NCBI GenBank assembly: GCA_025351425.1
Contig: JANXVY010000009.1
Coordinates: 1 to 64,000, forward strand
From: Hyphomicrobium sp.
Lineage (GTDB): Bacteria; Pseudomonadota; Alphaproteobacteria; Rhizobiales; Hyphomicrobiaceae
Length of the DNA: 64,000 nucleotides
Direction of reading: 5' to 3'
The notes beneath the pieces were generated by a model. The model was not told where the DNA came from, searched no databases, and saw only the letters and a program-made list of their open reading frames with translations. A program made the position numbers and the translations under genes. Each line of letters begins with the position of its first letter. The first letter of the stretch is position 1. This document shows positions 55,493 through 63,433 of the stretch, piece by piece.

Positions 55493-55507
55493 CTGAGTTA
55501 TGCTCAG
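55493..55507. promoter_or_regulatory. candidate TetR operator
   Basis: CTGAG at 55493-55497 and CTCAG at 55503-55507 form a short palindrome, 25 bp upstream of the TetR gene. Autoregulation by binding here is plausible but only inferred from position and symmetry. Confidence 0.3.
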
Positions 55508-55531
55508 GGTTGTAAATAGGAGGCGGATCCC

Positions 55532-56140
55532 ATGGGTCGACGATCGAGCCATACGCCCGAAGAGCTGCGGGAACTGATCCTCAACGTTTCGACCGAGTTG
55601 ATCGAGCACGACGGGCTTGCAGCCCTCTCGGCGCGTCAGATCGCACGCCGCATCGGCTATTCCGCAGGCACTCTTTACAATGTATTTACCGATCTCGACG
55701 ATCTCATCCTGACCATTGAGCAGCGCCTGCTCGACCGCCTGGCCCTGCGGCTCTCCCAGGTGCCCCCGTCGGCTGATCCAGTCCAACATCTGTCCAACCT
55801 GGCGATGGCCTATCTGGCCTTCACCCAGGAAAAGCCCCGCCTCTGGAATCTGTTGTTCGAACATCATATGCCCAAGGGACAGGCGGCCCCCCCCGCCTTT
55901 CAGGCCCGTATGGAAACGCTGCTGAACCTGGTCGAGCACGCGGTGCAGCCGTTGATCGTGCCACCCGACGCCGCGCGAGCGCAGCGTACAGCCCGCGTGC
56001 TGTGGGCGAGCGTCCATGGCATTACGTCGCTCGCGACCGCCGACAAGTTGTCCAACGTGACGCCGGAGAACGCCGCATTGCTGGTCGAAGACCTGGTGCG
56101 CACCTACCTCGCCGGCCTCAACCACGACAGCAGCCGCTAG
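55532..56140 (+). CDS. TetR/AcrR family transcriptional regulator
   Basis: A 202-residue one-component regulator starting after TAGGAGGCGGATCCC. The N-terminal helix-turn-helix is clear (residues about 10-55: ELILNVSTELIEHDGLAALSARQIARRIGYSAGTLYNVFTDLDDLILTIEQ), with the recognition helix SAGTLYNVF. The C-terminal ligand domain is variable (LWNLLFEHHMPKGQAAPPAF, ARVLWASVHGITSLATADKL). It has no divergent target gene next to it, so its regulon cannot be inferred. It converges with the YdjM-like gene. Confidence 0.92.
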   Translation: MGRRSSHTPEELRELILNVSTELIEHDGLAALSARQIARRIGYSAGTLYNVFTDLDDLILTIEQRLLDRLALRLSQVPPSADPVQHLSNLAMAYLAFTQEKPRLWNLLFEHHMPKGQAAPPAFQARMETLLNLVEHAVQPLIVPPDAARAQRTARVLWASVHGITSLATADKLSNVTPENAALLVEDLVRTYLAGLNHDSSR

Positions 56141-56163
56141 AGCGGCCGGCCCGACATTTGCGA

Positions 56164-56205
56164 GCCAGAAGTTGCGGGCCGAAAGTTGCGGGCCGAAAGT
56201 TGCAA
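56164..56205. repeat. three tandem 14-bp repeats after the TetR gene
   Basis: Units at 56164-56177, 56178-56191 and 56192-56205, each a variant of GCCGAAAGTTGCGG. They lie in the non-coding space between the convergent TetR and YdjM-like genes. Confidence 0.85.
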
Positions 56206-56298
56206 ACCAAAGGACTGCCAAGCCGGCACGACTGATCGGCAAAGGCGGGTCGCGGTCACGAAAATGCGGCCACTAACTCCAGGTCCAAATGCCGCCAC

Positions 56299-57183
56299 TT
56301 ACTTCTTGTCGGCAGGAGTCTGATCGGTTGCGATCGTCTTGAACGGATTGACCGGCCGCTGAGCGGGGATCGAGCCTGTAACGAGGGGCGCGGCAGCAGC
56401 GGCGGGCGTGGCCGCCTGCGCGGAAACGGCAGCAGGAGCAGCACCCAGGGCGATCGGACGCGGCACGTCGATGACGCCGAACCAGCTGTCGTGCGGCAGC
56501 AGCTTCTCGTTCAAGCCAACCCACATGCTGTGCGACGACAGCCCATCGATGAACTGCCCTGCCGGCGGCGCGATCGCGAGCAATCCAGCGGTGCACGCAG
56601 CCATCGCGACCGAGTGCTTCCAGTGGTGCAGGTCAGCGAGCTTCAACGCCGTGCCGAACGACGCCTTAAGGCGGGTATCCATGACATCGACGGAATAGAT
56701 CTCGTCGAGCACCAGATGGGTGATGTATCCGATGGCGAGAAACCCGCCGCCCAGCCACGCAATGCCGTCAGCTTCGCCCAGGATGTATTTGAACACGATG
56801 GCCGTCGCGACGGCGCAGAACACGGTCGCCAGCAGCGAATGCCAGATGCCCCTGTGCACGGCGATGCGGTGGAAAATCGCGTGCAAGCCGTAGCGCACGC
56901 CGAGCAGCGTGCCGAGCCACAAAACCCACAGCTCGACGATCGAATATTTGCCGGCGCACGAAAACAGCACGGCGAACGAAAAGAAGATGCCGAGCCCCGC
57001 AAACATCGCACGGCTGGGCCGGCTGTCCTTGAGGTCGATGTCGGGCAGCACCGATCCGAGCACGCCCGCCAGCGTCACCGCCACGAGGGCCTCGTGCGGA
57101 ATGACGTTGGCCGCAAGCGTCAAGGTCGCGAGTGCGCCCGAGACGACTGTCCCGATAGCAATATGCGTCGTAAAATTGGCCAT
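56299..57183 (-). CDS. YdjM-like inner-membrane metal-dependent hydrolase family protein
   Basis: A 294-residue membrane protein from the ATG at 57183; the long open frame upstream is antisense to the CDF gene and not part of it. The N-terminus reads MANFTTHIAIGTVVSGALATL, the family's opening with HIAIG. Next come GVLGSVLPDIDLKDSRP (the acidic DIDLKD metal-like motif) near residue 39, and HAIFHRIAVHRGIWHSLLATVFCAV near residue 100 with HRGIWHS, another family-conserved His-rich segment. About four membrane spans. The C-terminal 70 residues are Ala/Pro-rich. Biochemical role of the family is poorly known. Confidence 0.85.
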   Translation of the reverse strand: MANFTTHIAIGTVVSGALATLTLAANVIPHEALVAVTLAGVLGSVLPDIDLKDSRPSRAMFAGLGIFFSFAVLFSCAGKYSIVELWVLWLGTLLGVRYGLHAIFHRIAVHRGIWHSLLATVFCAVATAIVFKYILGEADGIAWLGGGFLAIGYITHLVLDEIYSVDVMDTRLKASFGTALKLADLHHWKHSVAMAACTAGLLAIAPPAGQFIDGLSSHSMWVGLNEKLLPHDSWFGVIDVPRPIALGAAPAAVSAQAATPAAAAAPLVTGSIPAQRPVNPFKTIATDQTPADKK

Positions 57184-57351
57184 TGGATTGCAGCTCCCAC
57201 CCCGATCGAACACGACCCTATCGCCATCAGATTCGCAATCGTCCTGGCAATGACATAATACGCACGCCGGTGTGCATAAGTATCGGTGCACCCCCCGGCA
57301 GCGGCAAATCACCGGTTGGCGGCCGAGCCCCGAGTGTGGCACCACGCGCCC

Positions 57352-58290
57352 ATGACCAAGCCCCAGACCGAGCCCGCACCCACGGCCGAGCCAACCGAAT
57401 CCTATGATCACGTCACCCGCGCAGCAGCGGCAAGCATCGCGCTCGCGTTGCTGGTGATGGGCATCAAGGCCGGCGCCTATTGGCTGACCGGCAGCGTCGC
57501 GCTGTATTCGGATGCGCTCGAAAGCACAGTCAACGTCGTAACGGCGGCGGCCGCCCTCGTCGCTATCCGGGTCTCCTCCCGCCCGGCCGACAGCGATCAC
57601 CCCTTCGGCCACCACAAGGCCGAGTATTTCGCCGCCGTCCTGGAAGGCACGCTGATCATCGTGGCCGCGCTCTTGATCATGCACGAAGCCTATGATGCGT
57701 TCCTCCATCCCCACCCGCTGGCCAACATCGGCAGCGGCTTTGTCGTGAGCATGCTGGCAACTGCGATCAACGCCGGCTGGGGCGCGTATCTGATGCGCCG
57801 GGGCCGCATGTGGCGCTCGCCGGCTCTGATCGCCGACGGTTTGCACGTCTTGACCGATGTCTGGACCACGCTCGCGGTGCTGGCCGGCCTTATACTGGCC
57901 GCGATGACGGGATGGCACTGGCTCGATCCGTTGCTGGCGAGCCTCGTCGCGTTGCACATCCTGTGGACGGGCTACCAGCTGACCATGGGCTCGCTCAGCG
58001 GACTGTTGGACGAAGCTGTCAGCCCGCAGATCCAGTCCCAGATCGAGGCTGCCATCAAGGCGAACGGCGACGGCGCCCTCCAGGTCCATGCCATCCGCAC
58101 CCGCCACGCCGGCCGCGCGACCTTCATCGAATTTCACCTCGTGGTGCCCGGCCGCATGACGGTGCGCGAAAGCCACGCCATCTGCGATCGCCTCGAGCAA
58201 GCGCTGGAAGCGGCAATTCCCGGCGCGGACGTGACGATCCACGTCGAGCCCGACCACAAGGCCAAGGACGACGGCGCGGTCGAAATCTGA
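57352..58290 (+). CDS. cation diffusion facilitator (CDF) transporter with unusual metal site
   Basis: A 312-residue inner-membrane divalent-metal exporter with six spans. The ATG at 57352 is preferred to an upstream in-frame ATG at 57286, which adds a 22-residue leader. The membrane metal site normally has (H/D)-x3-D in both spans 2 and 5. Here span 5 has H165-x3-D169 (HVLTD), but span 2 reads SDALESTVN, giving E57-x3-N61. The histidine-rich HPFGHHKAEYF loop and the cytoplasmic C-terminal domain (HAIRTRHAGRATFIEFHLVV) are standard. Such E/N variants occur in a CDF subgroup, but the transported metal is unclear. Confidence 0.9.
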   Translation: MTKPQTEPAPTAEPTESYDHVTRAAAASIALALLVMGIKAGAYWLTGSVALYSDALESTVNVVTAAAALVAIRVSSRPADSDHPFGHHKAEYFAAVLEGTLIIVAALLIMHEAYDAFLHPHPLANIGSGFVVSMLATAINAGWGAYLMRRGRMWRSPALIADGLHVLTDVWTTLAVLAGLILAAMTGWHWLDPLLASLVALHILWTGYQLTMGSLSGLLDEAVSPQIQSQIEAAIKANGDGALQVHAIRTRHAGRATFIEFHLVVPGRMTVRESHAICDRLEQALEAAIPGADVTIHVEPDHKAKDDGAVEI

Positions 58291-58401
58291 TCGGGCGGAC
58301 AATTGATCTGTATAAGAGGGGTCTCGTCCCCACCTGCGTTTGATCGCGCACGCCGAATCACGCCACCACCCTCATCTAAAGGAAAAAAAGGGGTGGTAGC
58401 G

Positions 58402-60060
58402 ATGCGGATGTGGCAAGTGCTGGGAGCAAGCGTTCTCGCCTATACGCTGGCTTATGGCGTGGCGCGGGCCGAACCCGATTCGATCGCGGCCGTGCCCGCC
58501 GAAGACCCGCGCTCGCCCCCGGCCCAGATCGACACCGGCGCGCCGCCCGAAGTCATGGCGGCCCCCGCAAGCCCGCTGGCAGCCGCCATCCGCCAGCAGC
58601 TGAGCGAGACCGTCGCTGGCCTCACCGAACGCGAACTGGAAGAACGCGCGGCGGTTACAGCCTTCTATGAAGCCCGCGCAGGTGCCCCGCTATGGCTGAC
58701 CGCGGGCGCACTCAATTCGAAGGCCGAAGCCCTGCTGGCGGAGATGGCGAAGGCTGGCGACTACGGGCTCGAGGCCGCCGACTTTGCCCCGCCCCAAAAC
58801 GAACCCAAGACCAACCCCACGGCCCAGCCCACCGCAAGCAGCGCCATGTCGCCGGAAAGCTCCCTCGCCCAGGTCGAGATGGACCTGACGCTGACCGCGC
58901 TGAAATACGCCCGTTACGCCCGCGGCGGACGCATCATGCACCCCGCGCAGGAATTGAGCTCCTACCTCGATCGCGCGCCGCAGCTGATGGACCCCAACCT
59001 GACCCTGAAGGAGTTGGCCGCAGCCGAGGATGCCGGCGCCTATCTGCGCAGCCTGCATCCCCATCACCCCCAGTTCGAGAAACTGCGCCAGAAGTTTCTC
59101 GCAGCGCGAGGCGAACCGGCAACCGGCCGCCGCAAGACCGCACGCGCGCTCTCGTCCGACGCCAAGCGCCTGCTCGCCAACATGGAAGAGTGGCGCTGGA
59201 TGCCCGCCGACATGGGCGAGCTTCACGTCTGGAACAACATCCCCGAATACCTGCTGCGCGTGTCCATGAACGGCGAGATCGTTCACACCGAAAAGATCGT
59301 GGCGGGTCTCGTGGACAAGCAGACGCCGATCTTCTCCCGTCCCATGCGCAAGATCGTGTTCCGCCCGAAATGGAAGATCCCCGAATCGATCAAGGTGCGC
59401 GAGATCTGGCCAAGCCTGCTGCGCGGCGGCGGCGTCATGAACCAGTTCGGCCTGCGCATCGAAACCAAGGATGGCCAGGTTGTCCCAACCAAGAGCGTGA
59501 ACTGGGCCAAGGAAGACATCCGCAATTACGAGGTCATCCAGCCCCCCGGCAATCATTCGATCCTGGGCAACCTGAAGTTCAGCTTCCCCAACCCGCACAC
59601 CGTCTACATGCATGACACCCAGGACAAGCACCTGTTCGCGGCCACCCAGCGCACCTACAGCCATGGGTGTATGCGCGTGCGCAATCCAGCCAAGCTCGCC
59701 GAAGTACTGCTGAATGCCGATAAAGGCTGGGAGGCCGAGAAAATCGACGAGCTGATCAAGTCGGGCCCGCTCGACAACGAAGTGGCTCTCGATCGCAAGA
59801 TCCCGGTGCACATCACCTATTTCACGGCCTGGGTGGAGGACGACGGCAAGGTCAAGACCTTCCGCGACGTGTACGGGCACGAGCGCCGCATCACGTTGGC
59901 ACTCGAAGGCCGTTGGAACGAAATCAACAAGGGGCGCGATCACCTGGCGCCCGTCGTGCCGGACATGGCGGCGGCCGTTCGCCCCAAGGTCTCGCCCGTG
60001 CGCACGGCCAACGAAAAGCCGTTCGACTTCATCGCCGCAGTCCTGGGCGGCGGATTCTAG
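58402..60060 (+). CDS. YcbB-like L,D-transpeptidase
   Basis: A 552-residue envelope enzyme that makes 3-3 peptidoglycan cross-links. The ATG at 58402 follows AAAGGGGTGGTAGC; longer starts upstream are unlikely. A signal peptide (QVLGASVLAYTLAYGVARA) is followed by an N-terminal domain with the PGBD-like capping region, and then the YkuD catalytic domain at about residues 270-450. The active-site Cys is residue 423 in TYSHGCMRVRNPAKLAEVLL, and the His pair is at H421 and in VYMHDTQDKHLF. Domain order and length match YcbB (LdtD) proteins. Confidence 0.9.
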   Translation: MRMWQVLGASVLAYTLAYGVARAEPDSIAAVPAEDPRSPPAQIDTGAPPEVMAAPASPLAAAIRQQLSETVAGLTERELEERAAVTAFYEARAGAPLWLTAGALNSKAEALLAEMAKAGDYGLEAADFAPPQNEPKTNPTAQPTASSAMSPESSLAQVEMDLTLTALKYARYARGGRIMHPAQELSSYLDRAPQLMDPNLTLKELAAAEDAGAYLRSLHPHHPQFEKLRQKFLAARGEPATGRRKTARALSSDAKRLLANMEEWRWMPADMGELHVWNNIPEYLLRVSMNGEIVHTEKIVAGLVDKQTPIFSRPMRKIVFRPKWKIPESIKVREIWPSLLRGGGVMNQFGLRIETKDGQVVPTKSVNWAKEDIRNYEVIQPPGNHSILGNLKFSFPNPHTVYMHDTQDKHLFAATQRTYSHGCMRVRNPAKLAEVLLNADKGWEAEKIDELIKSGPLDNEVALDRKIPVHITYFTAWVEDDGKVKTFRDVYGHERRITLALEGRWNEINKGRDHLAPVVPDMAAAVRPKVSPVRTANEKPFDFIAAVLGGGF

Positions 60061-60162
60061 CCGGAACAAGGCGAGAACTGGACAGAAAAAAATAATCTGA
60101 TCAATAGCTTGCTGAGCGCAAGCCGTTGAGCGAATATGACAAAAAAATCGCAAGGCGCGTGG

Positions 60163-60187
60163 GGAATAAAGCGCAAAGATGAGCGTT
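60163..60187 (+). promoter_or_regulatory. EcfG-type promoter of sRNA copy 1
   Basis: GGAAT at 60163-60167 and CGTT at 60184-60187, exactly 16 bp apart. The consensus of the alphaproteobacterial general stress sigma factor is GGAAC-N16/17-CGTT, so only the fifth base of the -35 box differs. Predicted start of transcription is near 60195. The same arrangement precedes sRNA copy 2. Confidence 0.75.
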
Positions 60188-60194
60188 CTCTTTC

Positions 60195-60322
60195 CACGAG
60201 CGTCACATGACGGCCAGCCCCACCCCCTGGTCACTGTGACGCCGCGACGCCTCGCGTGACAGCGTACCGTCGACGAGGCGGCTGAAGTGGGTCGAGCCCC
60301 GAATGCTCGGCCCACTTTTTTT
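60195..60322 (+). ncRNA. candidate general-stress small RNA, copy 1 (GsrN-like)
   Basis: About 128 nt, with three stem-loops. The 5' hairpin has an outer stem GCGTCACA / TGTGACGC (60200-60207, 60235-60242) and an inner stem GGCCAG / CTGGTC presenting the loop CCCCACCCC at 60218-60226. The middle hairpin pairs CGCCTCG with CGAGGCG. The 3' hairpin is a 13-bp stem followed by seven T. No ORF with a ribosome site is visible. The promoter type, the C-rich 5' loop and the size resemble GsrN, the sigma-T-controlled Caulobacter sRNA that targets katG mRNA. Identity with GsrN is an inference; existence as a transcript is well supported by sequence. Confidence 0.78.
60285..60322 (+). terminator. intrinsic terminator of sRNA copy 1
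   Basis: AAGTGGGTCGAGC at 60285-60297 pairs with GCTCGGCCCACTT at 60305-60317 (one G-U), followed by a T run ending at 60322. Nearly identical to the terminator of copy 2. Confidence 0.95.
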
Positions 60323-60371
60323 GTTCAAATTTAATCAGGTGGCGTTTGGAAAACTTTTTATCGCGCGGCCG

Positions 60372-60396
60372 GGAATAACCGTCCCTTGCCCCCGTT
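60372..60396 (+). promoter_or_regulatory. EcfG-type promoter of sRNA copy 2
   Basis: GGAAT at 60372-60376 and CGTT at 60393-60396, spacer 16 bp, identical in layout to copy 1 although the spacer sequences differ completely. That conservation of boxes only argues for a functional sigma-factor site. Confidence 0.75.
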
Positions 60397-60403
60397 GTTA
60401 CCC

Positions 60404-60528
60404 CATGAGCGACACGGAAGGCCGGCCCCACCCCCTGGTCCCCGCGCCGCTTAAACGCCCGGTGTAACGGTGTACCGTTGCAGGGCGTGCATAAGTGGGT
60501 CGAGCCCGAATGCTCGGCCCACTTTTTT
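60404..60528 (+). ncRNA. candidate general-stress small RNA, copy 2 (GsrN-like)
   Basis: About 125 nt, paralogous to copy 1. The 5' inner stem reads GGCCGG / CTGGTC, an A-U to G-U change relative to copy 1, and presents the identical loop CCCCACCCC at 60426-60434. The middle hairpin keeps its shape with different bases, ACGCCC / GGGCGT around AACGG / CCGTT, which is compensatory change. The 3' terminator is nearly identical. Tandem duplication with preserved loop and structure suggests two RNAs sharing targets. Confidence 0.78.
60493..60528 (+). terminator. intrinsic terminator of sRNA copy 2
   Basis: AAGTGGGTCGAGC at 60493-60505 pairs with GCTCGGCCCACTT at 60512-60524 around CCGAAT; T run to 60528. 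Confidence 0.95.
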
Positions 60529-60580
60529 GCGTCCGCGCCTGGCGCTGTGATATGCCTCGCCCGTCAAACGGGAGAACGCC

Positions 60581-61069
60581 ATGGACATGCAGGGTTTGAG
60601 GCTCGCGAGCTTGGCGGCGCTGCTGGTGCTGGCCGCCTGCGACGGTCGCCCGCTGTTGTATTCGCTCGCACCCTCCCAGACCGACCTGGATTGCCTGGCC
60701 GCCTTCCAGATGATCGATACGGCCGGCAAGGGCCAGCTCACGCGCGCCGAGGTGGATAGCTATTTCAAGGCCCGCTTCTTGGCACTGGATCGCAACCACG
60801 ACGGCTTCCTGGACGAAGCGGAGGCATCGGGCGCAGTGCCGGTCTTCGGCATGAAGACGGGTGCGAATATGGTATTCCGGCTCGACATCAACGGCGACGG
60901 CAAGCTCTCGCAGGACGAGTTCCTGCGGCTTTCGAATTATCTGTTCACGCGAGACGACAACCGCGACGGCATCCTGACGCTGACGGAGGTGAAAACCCCT
61001 CCCGCCGACACCTACATGGCCCCCCGCGATAACCCCGCAGCCGTCAGCACGGTCCGGACCGGGCAATAG
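60581..61069 (+). CDS. EF-hand calcium-binding lipoprotein
   Basis: A 162-residue lipoprotein. Signal peptide with lipobox LAAC (Cys near residue 20). The mature part holds EF-hand calcium loops: DRNHDGFLDEAE near residue 70, DINGDGKLSQDE near 103, and DDNRDGILTLTE near 126, with a degenerate first loop (DTAGKGQLTRAE near 46). Positions 1, 3, 5 and 12 of each canonical loop are Asp/Asn or Glu. It may buffer or sense periplasmic calcium; the role is inferred. It follows the sRNA pair by about 50 bp and converges with rimO. Confidence 0.88.
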   Translation: MDMQGLRLASLAALLVLAACDGRPLLYSLAPSQTDLDCLAAFQMIDTAGKGQLTRAEVDSYFKARFLALDRNHDGFLDEAEASGAVPVFGMKTGANMVFRLDINGDGKLSQDEFLRLSNYLFTRDDNRDGILTLTEVKTPPADTYMAPRDNPAAVSTVRTGQ

Positions 61070-61145
61070 TGCCACTTGGTCAGGGATCAAGAAGGCCGGA
61101 GGGCTTCTGATCCAGGCCAAACCCAAAGCGTCCCCTGGCCTTCCC

Positions 61146-62522
61146 CTAAACTTCCCCCCACAGGTCGTACTCGTCGGCTGCGGTGATCTTGACTTGGATG
61201 ATATCCCCGACCTTCACGCCGTCGGCGCCGTCGACGAACACGCTGCCGTCGATTTCGGGCGCATCCCACTGCGAGCGCCCCACAGCGCCGTCTTCGTCCA
61301 CTTCATCCACGAGCACGGGGATCGTCCTTCCGACGCGGGTCGCAAGCACCTCTTCGCTGATGCCCTGCTGCGCCGCCATGAAGCGGTGCCAGCGCTCTTC
61401 CTTGACCTCTTCGGGCACCTGCCCGGGCAGTTCGTTGGCCGCAGCTCCCGGCACGGTTTCATACTTGAAGCAGCCGGCGCGGTTGATCCTGGCTTCCCCC
61501 ATCCAATCGAGCAAGTGCTTGAAATCGTCTTCGCTCTCGCCGGGAAACCCCACGATGAACGTCGAGCGGATGGCGAGATCGGGACACACCGCGCGCCAAG
61601 CTTTGATGCGCTCAAGCGTCGTGCCCTGCGCACCCGGCCGCTTCATGGCGCGCAAGACGTTTGGCGCGGCGTGCTGGAACGGAATATCGAGATAGGGCAG
61701 GATTTTGCCCTCGGCCATCAGCTCGATGACATCGTCCACGTGCGGATAGGGATAGACGTAGTGCATCCGCACCCACACGCCGAGTTCACCCAGCGCCCGC
61801 GACAGATCGAGGAACTTGGCCTTCAGCGGCAAACCTTTCCACTGGCTTTCGGCGTATTTGATGTCGAGGCCATACGCGCTCGTATCCTGGCTGATGACGA
61901 GGAGTTCCTTGACGCCCGCTTTGACGAGCTTTTCCGCTTCCGCCATCACCTGATTGGCCGGGCGGCTCGCAAGATCGCCCCGCAACGACGGGATGATGCA
62001 GAACGAACAGCGGTTATTGCAGCCCTCCGAAATCTTCAAATAGGCGTAGTGCCGGGGCGTGAGCCGCAACCCCTCCGGCGGCACCAGATCGACAAACGGG
62101 TCGTGCAGCGGCGGCACGGCGTCGTGCACGGCCTTGACGACCTGTTCGTACTGGTGCGGCCCGGTAACCGCGAGCACGCCCGGATGGGCCTCGCGGATGC
62201 GCCCCTCTTCGACGCCGAGACAGCCAGTGACGATGACGCGGCCATTAGCGGCCATCGCCTCGCCGATGGCGTCCAGGCTCTCTTGCTTGGCCGAGTTGAG
62301 GAACCCGCAGGTGTTGACCACGACCACATCGGCGCCCGCGTAATCGGGCGCGATCGCATACCCCTGCGCGCGCAGCTTGGAGATGATGCGCTCGCTGTCG
62401 ACCAGCGCCTTGGGGCAGCCGAGCGACACGAAGCCGACTTTCGGCGCTGTTTTTACGGAGCCCGAGCCATGCCCATTTGCTGGGAGGGCGGCAGGTGCGC
62501 TTGGGGAGATTTGCTTTGTCAT
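61146..62522 (-). CDS. rimO: ribosomal protein S12 methylthiotransferase RimO
   Basis: Radical-SAM enzyme that methylthiolates Asp88 of ribosomal protein S12. The 458-residue protein has an unconserved Ala/Ser leader, then [27 protein letters not shown] near residue 29. The N-terminal MTTase domain includes Cys residues in [16 protein letters not shown] and TGCLGVEEG. The radical-SAM CxxxCxxC motif is in [13 protein letters not shown] near residue 170. The C-terminal TRAM domain includes the [15 protein letters not shown] segment. Domain order and length are standard. It converges with the EF-hand gene. Confidence 0.95.
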   Translation of the reverse strand: MTKQISPSAPAALPANGHGSGSVKTAPKVGFVSLGCPKALVDSERIISKLRAQGYAIAPDYAGADVVVVNTCGFLNSAKQESLDAIGEAMAANGRVIVTGCLGVEEGRIREAHPGVLAVTGPHQYEQVVKAVHDAVPPLHDPFVDLVPPEGLRLTPRHYAYLKISEGCNNRCSFCIIPSLRGDLASRPANQVMAEAEKLVKAGVKELLVISQDTSAYGLDIKYAESQWKGLPLKAKFLDLSRALGELGVWVRMHYVYPYPHVDDVIELMAEGKILPYLDIPFQHAAPNVLRAMKRPGAQGTTLERIKAWRAVCPDLAIRSTFIVGFPGESEDDFKHLLDWMGEARINRAGCFKYETVPGAAANELPGQVPEEVKEERWHRFMAAQQGISEEVLATRVGRTIPVLVDEVDEDGAVGRSQWDAPEIDGSVFVDGADGVKVGDIIQVKITAADEYDLWGEV

Positions 62523-62666
62523 TGCTGGCTTTTAGGCGCGTGCGGGCCTGCTGGCAACGCGGTCAAATCCCCGCTGGCTCACGCCGTGCGGCAGTCACAT
62601 TGTCAAGTTACGACTTGCGGTGGGTTGCAAAATCTTTAGTTCCGATTTACTGGACTATAGCGCAGA

Positions 62667-62676
62667 GGGGGGGGGG
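62667..62676. repeat. G10 homopolymer upstream of the YceI gene
   Basis: Ten consecutive G, about 80 bp before the YceI start. It could vary in length by slipped-strand mispairing and affect leader or promoter spacing, or be a sequencing-sensitive site. Confidence 0.9.
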
Positions 62677-62753
62677 ACGGCCCGGCCGCACCCGCCGTTC
62701 CCTTGCCTCGACAGCCAATTGCATCCTGCCCCCGCAAAAAACCTGGAGCTTCC

Positions 62754-63371
62754 ATGAAACTGATGTCCGCGCTTGTCCTCGCCGCAGGTCTGGCTTTCGC
62801 AGCCCTGCCGGCCAACGCCCAGCTCGCAACCGACGCCCCCGCGGGTACCTATACGATCGATCCCACCCATGCGAGCCTGACCTGGAAAGTCTCGCACATG
62901 GGCCTGTCGAACTACACCGCGCGCTTCACCAAGCTCGACGCGACTTTGAAGTTCGATCCCGCCAAACCAGAAACCTCGACGCTGACCGCCACCGTCGATC
63001 CCGCCTCGATCAAGACCGACTATCCATTCGTCGAGAAGGAAAACTTCGACAAGGTGCTGTTTGAAAGCGCCAAGTGGTTCAACGGCAACATCAACAAGAC
63101 CATCACCTTCAAGTCGACCGCGGTGAAGATGACCGGCGCGAAAACCGCTGACGTGACCGGCGACCTGACGTTGCTCGGCGTGACCAAGCCCGTGACGCTG
63201 AAGGTTGCCTTCAATGGCGGCATGGCGAGCCACCCCATGGCCAAGAAGCCCGCCATCGGGTTTTCGGCCACCGGAACCCTCAAGCGCAGCGAATTCGGCA
63301 TGACCAATGCCCTGCCCTTCATCGGCGACGACGTGACCCTGCTGATCGAAACCGAACTGTTCAGCGGCTGA
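62754..63371 (+). CDS. YceI-like periplasmic protein
   Basis: A 205-residue lipocalin-like exported protein starting after ACCTGGAGCTTCC. Signal peptide (MSALVLAAGLAFAALPANA), then the YceI domain (GTYTIDPTHASLTWKVSHMGLSNYTARFTKLDATLKFDP), closing with GFSATGTLKRSEFGMTNALPFIGDDVTLLIETE. The family binds isoprenoid quinones or related hydrophobic molecules. The cytochrome b561-type gene follows 62 bp downstream, the usual YceI/cytochrome b pairing. Confidence 0.93.
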   Translation: MKLMSALVLAAGLAFAALPANAQLATDAPAGTYTIDPTHASLTWKVSHMGLSNYTARFTKLDATLKFDPAKPETSTLTATVDPASIKTDYPFVEKENFDKVLFESAKWFNGNINKTITFKSTAVKMTGAKTADVTGDLTLLGVTKPVTLKVAFNGGMASHPMAKKPAIGFSATGTLKRSEFGMTNALPFIGDDVTLLIETELFSG

Positions 63372-63433
63372 ACGGTGGTCCGCACCGGCGAACCTGCGGT
63401 TCTCCGCAAAAAATCCTGCTCGAGGTTTGATCC

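Noticed and set aside
57184-58302. An extended minus-strand frame joining the YdjM-like gene to DNA opposite the CDF transporter
   Set aside because: The family's N-terminus starts at the ATG at 57183. The extra part is antisense to a well-supported gene.
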